A stretch of 64,000 bases of DNA from Pyxidicoccus trucidator (GCF_010894435.1 NZ_JAAIXZ010000017.1:216018-280017), one strand, 5' to 3'; shown: positions 40,301 through 48,167, counted from the stretch's first letter. The notes: generated by a model from the letters alone, not told the origin. Numbers and translations are program-made.

Positions 40301-41079
40301 GGAATCTCGCGGTCCGTCAGCGGCAGCTTCACCGTCTGCCCGGCCAGGCCCGTGTAGCGCTCGTCCTCCGGGTGGATGGCCACCGCGGTGTCGCCCAGCA
40401 GCGTCTCCGGGCGCGTGGTGGCCACGGTGAGGGCGCGGTCGCTGTCCTTGACGGGGTAGCGGATGTGCCAGATGGAGCCGTTCTTCTCCTCGTGCTCGAC
40501 CTCCAAATCACTGAGGGCGGTGCGGCACGAGGGGCACCAGTTGATGAGCTTCTGGGCCCGGTACATCAGGCCCTCTTCGTACAGGCGGACGAAGACCTCG
40601 CGCACGGCGGCGGAGGACGTCTCGTCCATGGTGAAGCGCTCGCGGCTCCAGTCCAGCGAGGCGCCCAGGAAGCGGTGCTGCTCACCGATGCGGGCGCCGT
40701 ACTTCGCCTTCCACTCCCAGACGCGCTCGAGGAACTTCGCGCGGCCCAGGTCGTGCCGGCTCTTGCCCTCGGACTTCTTCAGCTCCTTCTCCACCACCAT
40801 CTGCGTGGCGATGCCGGCGTGGTCCGTGCCGGGGAGCCACAGGGCATTGAAGCCGCTCATCCGCTTCCAGCGGGTGAGGATGTCCTGGATGGTGGCGGTG
40901 AGCGCGTGGCCGATGTGCAGGCTGCCCGTGACGTTGGGCGGCGGCAGGACGATGGAGAAGGCCGGCTTGTCGGAGGTCGCCTCGGCGCGGAAGTAGTCCT
41001 TCTCCAGCCAGTGGGCGTACCAGCGAGCCTCGACTTCGGTGGGCTCGTAGGCCTTGGACAGTTCAGTAGTGTCGGTCAT
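37360..41079 (-). CDS. valS: Valyl-tRNA synthetase with a histone-H1-like Lys/Ala tail
   Basis: Residues 1-931 are a complete class I valyl-tRNA synthetase: HIGH at 55-58, the editing (CP1) domain, KMSKV in the catalytic loop, an anticodon-binding domain and the C-terminal coiled coil (DLDAERDRLKKEIARAEQEVAGVLRKL). The reaction loads valine onto tRNA-Val and hydrolyses Thr-tRNA-Val. Residues 932-1239 are not part of the enzyme family: an acidic/Pro linker, a TPR-like helix pair (DHHDLGVAYMSMGLVDDAMREFNRA), then about 150 residues of AKKA/PAKK repeats resembling histone H1 tails. The frame is uninterrupted, so this is one polypeptide. The tail likely binds RNA, DNA or polyanions. Codon use in the tail is heavily biased to GCC and AAG. 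Confidence 0.95.
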   Translation of the reverse strand: MTDTTELSKAYEPTEVEARWYAHWLEKDYFRAEATSDKPAFSIVLPPPNVTGSLHIGHALTATIQDILTRWKRMSGFNALWLPGTDHAGIATQMVVEKELKKSEGKSRHDLGRAKFLERVWEWKAKYGARIGEQHRFLGASLDWSRERFTMDETSSAAVREVFVRLYEEGLMYRAQKLINWCPSCRTALSDLEVEHEEKNGSIWHIRYPVKDSDRALTVATTRPETLLGDTAVAIHPEDERYTGLAGQTVKLPLTDREIPIIADAELVDPKFGTGVVKVTPAHDFNDYQTGLRHKLPMLTILDDSARMTKETGKYSGLDRFEARKQVLADLTELGLLEKEEPHKLSVGTCQRCATVVEPRLSPQWFVKIEPLAKPAIEAVEQGRTKFVPETWTNTYFHWMRNIHDWCVSRQLWWGHQIPAYYCTSCSPRQGDDTDLPLDAPTVKVGGVDFARAEPIVAREQPKSCPKCSGTSFIQDSDVLDTWFSSGLWPFSTLGWPRETPELKTFYPTSVMETGSDIIFFWVARMMMMGLHFMGDVPFRTVYLHAMVRDEKGEKMSKVKGNVIDPLDIVLGAPADKLQPTLKNKFPQGMPPFGADALRFTLATLTQQGRDIKLSMDRLAGYKAFCNKLWNASRFALMNMGDFQLDARPLTERKLTLADRWILSRLQRATVETHKALEEFGFAEAASTLYQFLWAEFCDWYIELSKGALYGEDAEAKDSTRAVLVYSLDRILRLLHPFMPFITEEIWQKLPMTRPTESIMIAPYPEPDTALVDEAAEAEMAPVIAAIEGLRTLRGESNLPPATKVKAFIQSSDARTRELLERWRGYLMPLAGLSEVQVSAPGAKPPQAAAFVGSNLEIYVPLAGLVDLDAERDRLKKEIARAEQEVAGVLRKLENPNFVAKAPPDVVVKDRARVEELNERKAKLQDHLQRIAPEPPMPENTPPENNTQSTEVGASPSAPAQVKVAPKQEEKGGVDLGQELKGEMGEAEGAPQPADSQVEDALAKLREGTKEGLSPADHHDLGVAYMSMGLVDDAMREFNRAKEGGDARAAPGEEASAPAKVQGDKLAKQLPAAKPARPAPAKKSSAPVKLQGDKLAKQAATQAPVAPVKTAAAPAKKAVPAKKATAPAKAAAAPAKKATAPAKAAAAAPAKAAAPAKKATAPAKKAPAKKAAVKKGAAKKAPVKKAAAKKAVAKKAPVKKAAAKKATGRKAPAKKASAKKAAAKKATRAKPTARAKARR
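37376..37790. repeat. Degenerate short tandem repeats encoding Lys/Ala motifs in valS
   Basis: A low-complexity tract of irregular 9- to 15-bp units built from gccttcttc and gccgcc (reverse complement GAAGAAGGC, Lys-Lys-Ala) covers this stretch. Units vary by third-position changes, suggesting expansion followed by drift. It is coding sequence in frame with valS, not a CRISPR array: there are no constant spacers. Confidence 0.7.
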
Positions 41080-41087
41080 TGCGCACG

Positions 41088-41111
41088 GCCGACCCCGGGG
41101 GCGGGGTCGGC
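41088..41111. terminator. 9-bp hairpin between romR and valS
   Basis: gccgacccc (41088-41096), six-base loop, ggggtcggc (41103-41111). It is 33 bp past the romR stop and its base is 8 nt before the valS ATG, overlapping where a ribosome-binding site should be. It could act as a romR terminator or attenuator, or sequester the valS start. Confidence 0.5.
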
Positions 41112-41143
41112 GGGAGGGTCAGGAGGAAACGGCGTAGAACGCC

Positions 41144-42451
41144 TCAGTGCTGCGTCTCTCGGTCCTTGATGAGCCGCTCGAGCTCCTCACGGATGATGGT
41201 CTCCGCGAGCTGCGGTACCACCTCCCAGGCAATCTTCTCGATGACCTCGCGGGAGGCCTTCGACAGCGCCTCGCGGAGCTGCGCCTCGCCACCATCCGCG
41301 GCGGACGGACGGGACGGGGCCGGAGCGGCGGAGGGACGGGCGGCGACGGGCGCCGGAGGAGTGCCGATGTCGAGGGAGATCTCCTCCGCCCCGTGGGTGT
41401 CGGGCAGCGAGTCCTCGATGCTGATGGAGGGCTGGGCGGCGACGGGCGCGGGCGGCGCCGCGGGAGCGCCCAGGCCGAATGGATCCCTCGCGCGGGCGGC
41501 GGGCTGCGGCGCCCCACCCGGAGCGGCCGGCAGCGGCGCGGCCCCCGGAGGACGCGGGAAGCCCGACTGGGTGCCCTGGGGAATCCCCGGACGCGCCATG
41601 CCCGGAGGCTGCGCTCCCGGAGGCGGCATGCCCGGACGCGGCGGCATGCCCGGAGCGGGGGCCCCCGGCGGAGGCGGCACGCCCGGACGCGCGACGGCGC
41701 CCGGAGGCATACCGGGGCCCGGAGGACGCGGCGCGCCCGGAGCACCCGGAGGCGGCATGCCGGGGCCCGGAGGACGAGCCATGCCAGGGCCCGGCGGCAT
41801 GCCAGGGCCCGGAGGACGCGGCGCGCCCGGAGCGCCAGGAGGCGGCATGCCGGGGCCTGGAGGACGGGCCATGCCAGGGCCCGGCGGCATGCCAGGGCCC
41901 GGAGGACGCGGCGCGCCCGGAGGCATGCCAGCGCCCGGAGGACGGGGGACGCCCGGCCCGGGAGGCACGCCCGGACGGGCGGCGACGGGAGCAGGCTGGG
42001 GCGCGGGCTGCGGCGCGGCGGGCGCGGGCTGGGCGGAGGGCGGCAACACGCGCGTGGCCATGGAGGCCGGCATGGTGTTGGACTTCTGGCCCACCAGCGC
42101 CTTCACCTTGTCGAGCAGCACCTGGCTCTCGAAGGGCTTGGCGATGTGGTCATCCGCGCGGGCGGCGCGGGCACGGTTCTCGTCGAAGGCCTCGAAGGTG
42201 CCGGCCAGCAGCACCACGGGGATGCCCTGCGTCGCGGGGTCGTTCTTCAGCGCCTCGCAGACCTCGTAGCCACTCTTGCCCGGCATCATCACATCGGCGA
42301 GCACGACGTCCGGGCGCAGCTCGCGGACACGGGAGATGGCGTCGAGCCCGTTGTCCACCGCGGTCACCTGAAAGTCCTCGGTCGCGAAGATCATCCCGAT
42401 CACCTTCCGGATGGTGAGCGAGTCGTCGGCGACCAGCAGATTCTTGGGCAT
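41144..42451 (-). CDS. romR: RomR-type response regulator of motility polarity
   Basis: The 435-residue protein has a receiver domain (1-120) with phospho-acceptor D53 (VVLADVMMP), Lys in HIAKPFE, a Pro/Gly/Met-rich linker (about 135-330), and an acidic C-terminal helical tail (ASREVIEKIAWEVVPQLAETIIREELERLI). Receiver, Pro-rich linker and Glu-rich tail with D53 are exactly the layout of M. xanthus RomR, which localises to cell poles and sets the polarity of MglA/MglB for gliding and pili. The linker has two 30-residue direct repeats (see the separate repeat). A perfect TTGACA promoter precedes the gene. The valS gene follows. Confidence 0.88.
   Translation of the reverse strand: MPKNLLVADDSLTIRKVIGMIFATEDFQVTAVDNGLDAISRVRELRPDVVLADVMMPGKSGYEVCEALKNDPATQGIPVVLLAGTFEAFDENRARAARADDHIAKPFESQVLLDKVKALVGQKSNTMPASMATRVLPPSAQPAPAAPQPAPQPAPVAARPGVPPGPGVPRPPGAGMPPGAPRPPGPGMPPGPGMARPPGPGMPPPGAPGAPRPPGPGMPPGPGMARPPGPGMPPPGAPGAPRPPGPGMPPGAVARPGVPPPPGAPAPGMPPRPGMPPPGAQPPGMARPGIPQGTQSGFPRPPGAAPLPAAPGGAPQPAARARDPFGLGAPAAPPAPVAAQPSISIEDSLPDTHGAEEISLDIGTPPAPVAARPSAAPAPSRPSAADGGEAQLREALSKASREVIEKIAWEVVPQLAETIIREELERLIKDRETQH
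41712..41920. repeat. 90-bp tandem repeat in the romR linker
   Basis: The motif ggaggacgcg recurs at 41721, 41811 and 41901, giving a 90-bp period with two full copies (41712-41801, 41802-41891) and a partial third. Differences between copies are few and mostly silent, indicating a recent duplication. Each unit adds 30 residues of Pro/Gly/Met/Ala linker without breaking the frame. Confidence 0.85.
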
Positions 42452-42507
42452 CGGTTCGGGCCTCGGGGGGCGTCCACCCCCCTGAATTCGTTGGGGATTC
42501 CTGCCGC

Positions 42508-42536
42508 GATAAGCCTGGGTCGCGGCACTCTGTCAA
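42508..42536 (-). promoter_or_regulatory. Likely romR promoter
   Basis: On the minus strand TTGACA (42536-42531) matches the consensus -35 perfectly, with a CTTATC at 42513-42508 after a 17-bp spacer. It predicts a leader of about 50 nt before ATG 42451. The leader also contains a 6-bp GC hairpin (42465-42482) just upstream of a GAGG ribosome-binding site. Confidence 0.55.
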
Positions 42537-42569
42537 GCGAAGCAGCTTACGGGTCGCGCTCTGCGACGA

Positions 42570-43385
42570 TCAAGAAAACATGCGCTGCAGGTCCAGGAAC
42601 AATACGGGCTCGGGCAACCCGGGGGCGCGAAAGCTGCCCGCGGTGTCGTCTGACTCGAAGCGCTGCAGCACTCCGAGCACCCGGGTGGCCGTCAGCCCCA
42701 CGTTCCGCCCGGCGAGCTCCGTGAGGATGAAGAAGGCCTCCGGCGCCGGGGCGGACCCCAGCAGGGCGGGTACCGAGCAGATGGGCCAGAGCACCTGGGC
42801 ATGAGGGAAGATACCGGCCACCGGGCCGCTCTGCACGGGCAGGACGCTGAAGGCCTCCCCCCGGACCACCACCTGGGAGACCAGGCCCAGCGGGACGCCG
42901 AACAGCCGCCCCTGCGACTCGAAGACCATGGCTCGCTCGGGCGGGGCCTCGGCCCAGTGGACGGGACGCGAGGGGGCGGGCGAGGACCGGGGGCCGATGC
43001 GGTGGGGCAGCGCCTCGGCGATGAGCTCCAGGTAGAGCCGCTCCTTGTGGAGCACCGCGCCCCGGCTCAACGGGGCCAGCGAGTCCGCGAGCCCCGGCGG
43101 TAGGAGGAAGAAGGGCGCGCGGGCGACGTCGGCCACCTCCACCACCGAGCGCACCCGCACGGCGAGTGTGGGGCTGACGTCGAGCACCACCACCATGCCC
43201 GTCCCCTCCTCTGGAGGGCCACCGAGCAGGGCGGACAGGTCCTTCACTTCCAGCACGCCGCGCAGGCTGGTGCCGTTGGCGCCGGACATGGCCACCTCCA
43301 TGACAGAGGTGGCCTCCACCGCGTAGCGCGTCTCTCCTGCCTCCACGAGCAGGCAGAGCCGGCGTCCGCTTTCGAAGGGTGACAC
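42570..43385 (-). CDS. Tandem CheW-domain protein
   Basis: The 271-residue protein consists of two CheW-like halves: residues 8-125 (RRLCLLVEAGETRYAVEATSVMEVAM..., then LRGVLEVKDLSALLG) and 145-271 (AMVFESQGRLFGVPLGLVSQVVV..., then WPICSVPALLG and VLFLDLQRMFS). CheW domains couple chemoreceptors to CheA kinases. Double CheW proteins exist in alternative chemosensory systems. No cheA or receptor gene lies in the window, so the partner is elsewhere. It starts 50 bp from the divergent diguanylate cyclase gene and sits upstream of romR, a motility regulator. Confidence 0.85.
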   Translation of the reverse strand: MSPFESGRRLCLLVEAGETRYAVEATSVMEVAMSGANGTSLRGVLEVKDLSALLGGPPEEGTGMVVVLDVSPTLAVRVRSVVEVADVARAPFFLLPPGLADSLAPLSRGAVLHKERLYLELIAEALPHRIGPRSSPAPSRPVHWAEAPPERAMVFESQGRLFGVPLGLVSQVVVRGEAFSVLPVQSGPVAGIFPHAQVLWPICSVPALLGSAPAPEAFFILTELAGRNVGLTATRVLGVLQRFESDDTAGSFRAPGLPEPVLFLDLQRMFS

Positions 43386-43435
43386 GGCCCTACCCTAGCA
43401 GCCTTCCCCCCCTCGGTGCTAAGCCCTTGGATGAG

Positions 43436-44815
43436 ATGGCGCGCATCCTCCTCGTCGACGACGAAAAGATCGCCCGCACCCTCTACGGCGACTACCTCAC
43501 GGCCGTGGGGCATGCCGTCATGGCGGTGGGCTCACTCCAGGAAGCGCGCGACGCGCTGGCCGGAGACCGCTTCGATGCGGTGGTGACGGACCTCATCCTC
43601 CCCGGCGGCGACGGCATGGAGGTGCTGCGGTTCGTCCGCGAGCGCCACCCCGGCGTGGAGGTGGTGGTCATCACCGGCCTGGACAAGGTGGACCCCGCCG
43701 TGAGGGCCATCAAGAGCGGCGCGGCCGAGTACCTCGTCAAGCCGGTGGCCCCCGAGGCCCTCCAGCACGCCGTGCGCCGCGCCCTCACCACGCGCGACTT
43801 GATGCAGGAGAACGCGTCCCTGCGCCGGCACGTCGCCATGCTGGAGGCGGGGCAGCGCATCGCCACCACGCTGGACAGGGACAAGCTGGCCACCGCCACC
43901 GCGAGCGCGCTGCAGGCCATGGCCTCCGCCACCGCCGTGGTGCTGCTGGAGCGCGACGCCTCCGGCCTCCGGCTCCAGGGCACGCGCGGGCTCCCCTCCG
44001 GAACGGAGGAGGCGCTGGTGGACTCGCTCATCGCCAGCCTGAAGGACGCGCGCGCGCCCCGGGAGCTGGAAGGGCTGGACGCGGCCTTCCCGCGCGCCCT
44101 CTCCCTCCCCGCCACCGAGGGAGACTCGGTGCTGGGGCATGCGGTGCTGCTCTTCAGCGAGGTCGGGGCCGGGTGGACCGGCGAGACGGCCGGCTACCTG
44201 GTGCGCAACTGGGCGCTGGCGCTGCGCAACCTCGGCCGCTTCGCGGCGGTGGAGGACCTGGCGTACGTCGACGACCTCACCCGCCTCTTCAACACGCGCT
44301 ACCTGCACATGGTGCTGGACCGCGAGGTACAGGACTCCGTCCAGACGCAGCGCCCCTTCAGCCTGCTGTTCCTGGACCTGGACCACTTCAAGTCCATCAA
44401 CGACACCCATGGCCACCTGGTGGGCTCCAAGCTGCTGGTGGAGACGGCCCGGGTGGTGAAGGGCTGCGTGAGAGACCCGGACGTGGTGGCCCGCTACGGC
44501 GGCGACGAGTACGTGGTGCTGCTGCGGAACACCGACTCGGGCGGGGCGCTCAAGGTGGCGGAGCGCATCCGCCGCACCATGGAGACGCATCGCTTCATGG
44601 CGCGAGAGGGGCTGTCGCTCACCGTCACCACATGCATCGGCGTGGCCAGCTTCCCCGAGCACGCCCGGGAGAAGGCCGCCCTGCTCGACTTGTCGGACCG
44701 GGCCATGTACCGCGGCAAGCGTGGCTCGAGGAACGTCGTCTACATGGCGGCGCTGGACCTGGAGGCCCCACCCGCGGAGCGCCGGCAGGGCGGCCCTGGC
44801 TCCGGCAACGCCTGA
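43436..44815 (+). CDS. Response-regulator diguanylate cyclase (REC-GAF-like-GGDEF)
   Basis: The 459-residue protein has a receiver (1-118, D52 in VVTDLILPG, Lys in EYLVKPV), a GAF-like middle (about 130-280) and a C-terminal GGDEF domain with an intact GGDEY signature and conserved DDLTRLFNTRYLH start. An inhibitory I-site RDPD lies exactly five residues before GGDEY. It should therefore make c-di-GMP under phosphorylation control with product inhibition. I chose ATG 43436, where the receiver begins. In myxobacteria c-di-GMP controls type IV pili, exopolysaccharide and development, which suits the neighbouring romR and CheW genes. Confidence 0.92.
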   Translation: MARILLVDDEKIARTLYGDYLTAVGHAVMAVGSLQEARDALAGDRFDAVVTDLILPGGDGMEVLRFVRERHPGVEVVVITGLDKVDPAVRAIKSGAAEYLVKPVAPEALQHAVRRALTTRDLMQENASLRRHVAMLEAGQRIATTLDRDKLATATASALQAMASATAVVLLERDASGLRLQGTRGLPSGTEEALVDSLIASLKDARAPRELEGLDAAFPRALSLPATEGDSVLGHAVLLFSEVGAGWTGETAGYLVRNWALALRNLGRFAAVEDLAYVDDLTRLFNTRYLHMVLDREVQDSVQTQRPFSLLFLDLDHFKSINDTHGHLVGSKLLVETARVVKGCVRDPDVVARYGGDEYVVLLRNTDSGGALKVAERIRRTMETHRFMAREGLSLTVTTCIGVASFPEHAREKAALLDLSDRAMYRGKRGSRNVVYMAALDLEAPPAERRQGGPGSGNA

Positions 44816-44821
44816 GCCGGG

Positions 44822-45226
44822 CTAGCGGCGCAGGCTGCCGATGGTGAGGCGCTTGTCGGGGCTGCCGTCGGCGACGGAGCGCGCTTCTCCGCCCTCTCCG
44901 CCCTCCTTGCCCACGGCCTCCACCGCCTCGTGCGACGCGCCCGAGGTGATGAGGCGGAACTTCTCCCCCGCCTCGCGGTCGTGCTGGGCCTGCTCGGGGT
45001 CCAGCCTGGCAATCAGCTGCCAGAAGAGGGCGGCGTGCTCGCGCTCCTCGTCCATGATGTGGCGGAGGACGGCCTTGGCCTCCTCGTTGTCGGTGGCGTC
45101 GATGTGCGCGGCGTAGAGGTTGATGGCGTCCAGCTCCGCCTCGATGTTCAGCCGGATGGAGCGGGCCAGCTCCGTGTCGGACATCTTCCGGGGCACAAGC
45201 GAGTGGAACGGGTTGGTCTGCGGCAT
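44822..45226 (-). CDS. encC: Encapsulin cargo ferritin-like protein (EncC-type)
   Basis: The 134-residue protein has a ferritin-like two-helix core (LNIEAELDAINLYAAHIDA, HIMDEEREHAALFWQL) with the metal-binding Glu/ExxH pattern of encapsulated ferritins (E31, E61, H64). After an acidic Gly linker it ends in LTIGSLRR (127-134), the encapsulin cargo-loading peptide, very close to the LTVGSLRR of M. xanthus EncB/EncC. It would be packaged in an encapsulin shell for iron storage under stress. The size fits EncC better than EncB. ATG 45226 follows a perfect GGAGGG. The shell gene encA is not in the window. Confidence 0.88.
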   Translation of the reverse strand: MPQTNPFHSLVPRKMSDTELARSIRLNIEAELDAINLYAAHIDATDNEEAKAVLRHIMDEEREHAALFWQLIARLDPEQAQHDREAGEKFRLITSGASHEAVEAVGKEGGEGGEARSVADGSPDKRLTIGSLRR

Positions 45227-45284
45227 GAAGGCCCTCCGGAGGCCGGCGGCGGAGTCCAGGTCCTGGACGCCTGAGAACGCGGGG

Positions 45285-45314
45285 AGCATCCGCGCGGCCC
45301 GGGGCCCGGGTCAA
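45285..45314 (-). promoter_or_regulatory. Possible encC promoter
   Basis: On the minus strand TTGACC (45314-45309) and GATGCT (45290-45285) are 18 bp apart, predicting a leader of about 50 nt. This is a motif match only. Confidence 0.35.
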
Positions 45315-45369
45315 CGGAATCCCTTCGCCCGCGTTGCGTAGATGCCGCTGCCTCCGTCATGCTCACGGC

Positions 45370-46887
45370 ATGGAAACACCGGCGCCGCTCTCCCAACTGC
45401 TCCAGGCCCTGGAGGCGGGGGACCTGCCAGCCGCGCGCGCGGCGGCGGCGGCACTGCAACGGGCGGGAGCCCACTCCGTTCAGCTGGCGGCGGAGGTACT
45501 GCACGAGCTGCGGCAGCCCCTCCTGGGCGTGAAGGCCTATGCGCAGCTCCTCGCGGAGGACGGCGGCCCCAGCGGCCCGCTCCGGCTCCTGCTCGCCCAG
45601 GTCGAGCGGATGGAGCAGATTGTCTCCGACTACATCCGCCTGGCCAGCGAGCGCCCCGCGCCCCAGCAGCACCTGTCGCTGGCGGCCCCCATCTGGGCGG
45701 CGGCGAAGCTGTTCAGCATCAACCCCGACTCCGCGCGCATCTCCCTGGAAGTAGAGGCGCCCGAGGACATCTCCGTGCAGGGCAACGCGCGGCTCATCGA
45801 GCAGCTCACCCTCAACCTCCTGAACAACGCGCGCGACGCGATGGCAGGGCGAGGGCGCGTGAAGGTGGTGCTCGCGCGCGAGGGCTCGTCGCCGGTGCTG
45901 TACGTGGCGGACTGGGGCCCGGGCATCCCCGACGAGCTGCGCGAGCGAATCTTCGAGCCCTACGTCACCGCCAACAAGCGGGGCACGGGGCTGGGGCTGG
46001 CCGTGTGCCGGCGCATCGCCCAGGAGCACCGCGCGCAGATTGGCCTGGCGGCTCCGGGAATCATCCGCGACGTGCCGCCGCCGGCCACGGTGTTCCGGGT
46101 GCTCTTCCCCGCCACGGACGCGGCGCCCACGCGGCGCCAGCGGCTGCTGGTGGTGGACGATGAGACCATCATCCGAATGGTCTTCCGGGACTTGATGAGC
46201 AAGGAGTGCGAGGTCATCGAGGCGGCCAGCGGCGAGGAAGCGCTCGATTTGCTGCGGCAGGCGCCGGTGGACCTCATCGTCACGGACAAGAACCTGCCGG
46301 GCCTGTCCGGGCTGGAGCTGGCGCAGCAGGCGCGGCGGCTCTACTCCAACTCGCGCGTCATCCTGATGACGGGCTACCCGTCCCTGGTGACGACGCAGCA
46401 GGCGCTGGAGCTGGGCGTGGTGGACTACCTGCTCAAGCCCTTCGACGACATCCGGCAGGTGCGGGCGCTGCTGCGCACCTCGCTGTCCGAGCAGGCCCTG
46501 CCTCCCGCGCCGCGGACGGCGACCGAGATGCGGCGGGTGGACGTGCTGGAGGACAACCCGACGACGGCGAAGCTCATCACCGAGGCGCTGGCGCTGGCGG
46601 GGCTGGAGGCGCGGGTGCTGGCCTCGGCCGAGCTGATGGCGATGGAGAAGCCCGTGGGCGTGGTGGTGAGCTGGGACTTCGCACCAGCCTACGGACGCAA
46701 GGCGCTGGAGCTGGCCAAGGCGCTGTCGCAGGGCGCCCCCTTCGTCGTGCTGGCCGAGCACCTCACCATGGAGACGGCGCTGGAGTCCCTGCGCGCCGGC
46801 GCCTCCGCATGCCTGCCCAAGCTGCTGTCCGACATCACGGCCCTCAGCCGTGAGCTGAGCCGCGCATTCAAGAGAGAGGCCCCATGA
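45370..46887 (+). CDS. Soluble hybrid histidine kinase (HisKA-HATPase-REC-degenerate REC)
   Basis: From ATG 45370 the product has 505 residues with no membrane helix. The DHp helix carries H45 (EVLHELRQPLLGVKAYAQLL). An HATPase domain follows (NLLNNARDAM, DWGPGIPDELRERIFEPY, GTGLGLAVC), then a receiver with DE/D/K residues (VVDDETIIRM, LIVTDKNLPG, YLLKPFDD). The C-terminal region (VDVLEDNPTTAKLITEALALAG..., ending before KREAP) is receiver-like but lacks clear phospho-acceptor and lysine. The gene overlaps the next lipoprotein gene by 4 bp (ATGA), so they are coupled. The upstream region is shared with the divergent encC gene. Confidence 0.88.
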   Translation: METPAPLSQLLQALEAGDLPAARAAAAALQRAGAHSVQLAAEVLHELRQPLLGVKAYAQLLAEDGGPSGPLRLLLAQVERMEQIVSDYIRLASERPAPQQHLSLAAPIWAAAKLFSINPDSARISLEVEAPEDISVQGNARLIEQLTLNLLNNARDAMAGRGRVKVVLAREGSSPVLYVADWGPGIPDELRERIFEPYVTANKRGTGLGLAVCRRIAQEHRAQIGLAAPGIIRDVPPPATVFRVLFPATDAAPTRRQRLLVVDDETIIRMVFRDLMSKECEVIEAASGEEALDLLRQAPVDLIVTDKNLPGLSGLELAQQARRLYSNSRVILMTGYPSLVTTQQALELGVVDYLLKPFDDIRQVRALLRTSLSEQALPPAPRTATEMRRVDVLEDNPTTAKLITEALALAGLEARVLASAELMAMEKPVGVVVSWDFAPAYGRKALELAKALSQGAPFVVLAEHLTMETALESLRAGASACLPKLLSDITALSRELSRAFKREAP

Positions 46888-48083
46888 GACTCGCGCTCCT
46901 GTCCGTCCTGCTGCTCGCGGTGTCCTGCTCCTCGGACAAGCCCCCGCAGCCGGGACGACAGGACGCGGGAGGCGGCGACGACGCGGGAATCATGGAGGAC
47001 GCGGGCACGGAGCCGGATGGCGGCGACGAACCGGACGCGGGCACGGAGCCCTCGGACTCGGGCACGGAGGACGACGCGGGCACCGGAGTGGACGGTGGCA
47101 ATCCGGACACGGACGCCGGCACGACGGACGGTGGAGCCTGCGAGGCCCCCGCCCCGGAGCGCGGAACGGAGCTGGCCGCCCGACTGAACGCGCCCCGACG
47201 GCTAGCGCTGGATGCGACGGACCTCTACATCTCCGAGTCGCACTCGCTGAATCCCCAGCAGCCGTCACCGGGGGCAGGGCAGGTGCTGAAGTTCTCGCGC
47301 GCGGGAGGCGAGCCCACGCCCCTGGCCACGGGCTTCCGCGCGCCGGATGCCCTCGCCGTGGATGCGACGAGCATCTACGTGCTCGACCTGGATGGGCTCT
47401 GGCAGGTGGACAAGGCGACGGGGAGGCGGGGAGACCTGCCCATCGACGCGACGGTCAGCAACGTCACCGTCGGAGGCACCGAGGTGCTTCGCGCCAGCGT
47501 CTCGGGCCGTGAGGTGGTCGTGGTGGCCACGGGGAATCGCTGGCTGGTCCGGGTGGACACTGACGGAGGCAATCGCCAGGAGCTGTACGCCGGCACGGGG
47601 GCCACGCAGGTGCGGAGCGCGAGGCTCGTGGGCACGGACGTGTGGTTCCTGGTCTCCGGCGGCCCCAACCCCGGCCTCTACCGCGTCCCGCTGGACGGCA
47701 GCGCGGCGGCGGAGCGGCGGGACGCCACGGTGACGCGAGGCAACTCGCTGGAGGTGACGCCCACACACTTCCTCATCACCGAGGGCGCGGGCGGCACGGG
47801 CCGGGTGCTGAAGCTGCCACGAAGCGGGGGCACGGCTGAAATCCTCGCCGAAGGACTCCAGGGCCCGTGGTTCCCCGTGGAGCTGAATGGGGCCGTCTAC
47901 TTCAAGGAGGCGCGTGCCGGCGGTGCTGACTTCCTGCGCCGCGTGCGCGCGTGCGCGCCGGGCACGTCGGACGCGGTGGGCCCCGAGGGCACGGGCCCGG
48001 GCGGGCTGCTGGTGGACGGCAACACGCTGCTCTACACGTCCCAGGAGAGCGGCACCGGAGGCGCGGTGGGTCGGGTGCCCTGA
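46884..48083 (+). CDS. Lipoprotein with DAG-rich linker and beta-propeller
   Basis: The 399-residue protein begins MRLALLSVLLLAVSC, a lipobox with Cys at 15, followed by a repetitive Asp/Ala/Gly/Glu linker (about 25-85, DAGTEPDGG-type) common in myxobacterial surface lipoproteins. The rest is a NHL/YncE-like propeller (APRRLALDATDLYISES, APDALAVDATSIYVLDLDGLWQVD, LEVTPTHFLITEGAGGTGRVLKL). No enzyme motif is visible. It shares a 4-bp ATGA overlap with the upstream kinase and may be its sensing or output partner in the envelope. Confidence 0.8.
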   Translation: MRLALLSVLLLAVSCSSDKPPQPGRQDAGGGDDAGIMEDAGTEPDGGDEPDAGTEPSDSGTEDDAGTGVDGGNPDTDAGTTDGGACEAPAPERGTELAARLNAPRRLALDATDLYISESHSLNPQQPSPGAGQVLKFSRAGGEPTPLATGFRAPDALAVDATSIYVLDLDGLWQVDKATGRRGDLPIDATVSNVTVGGTEVLRASVSGREVVVVATGNRWLVRVDTDGGNRQELYAGTGATQVRSARLVGTDVWFLVSGGPNPGLYRVPLDGSAAAERRDATVTRGNSLEVTPTHFLITEGAGGTGRVLKLPRSGGTAEILAEGLQGPWFPVELNGAVYFKEARAGGADFLRRVRACAPGTSDAVGPEGTGPGGLLVDGNTLLYTSQESGTGGAVGRVP

Positions 48084-48130
48084 GCCGGGGCCCAGGCCGG
48101 AAGGCCCCCTCCCCTGCCCTGAAAAGACCA

Positions 48131-48167
48131 CGGCCCCGGCGCCTCACTGAGGAGGCATCCGGGGCCG
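48131..48167. terminator. Bidirectional hairpin between the lipoprotein gene and groEL
   Basis: cggccccgg (48131-48139) pairs with ccggggccg (48159-48167), with inner gcctc/gaggc pairing. A second weaker hairpin (about 48196-48232) lies nearer groEL. The genes converge here. Confidence 0.65.

Noticed and set aside
38023..41169. 1048-codon plus-strand open frame antisense to valS
   Set aside because: ValRS is unmistakable on the other strand; the shadow is Arg/His/Leu-rich with no motif.
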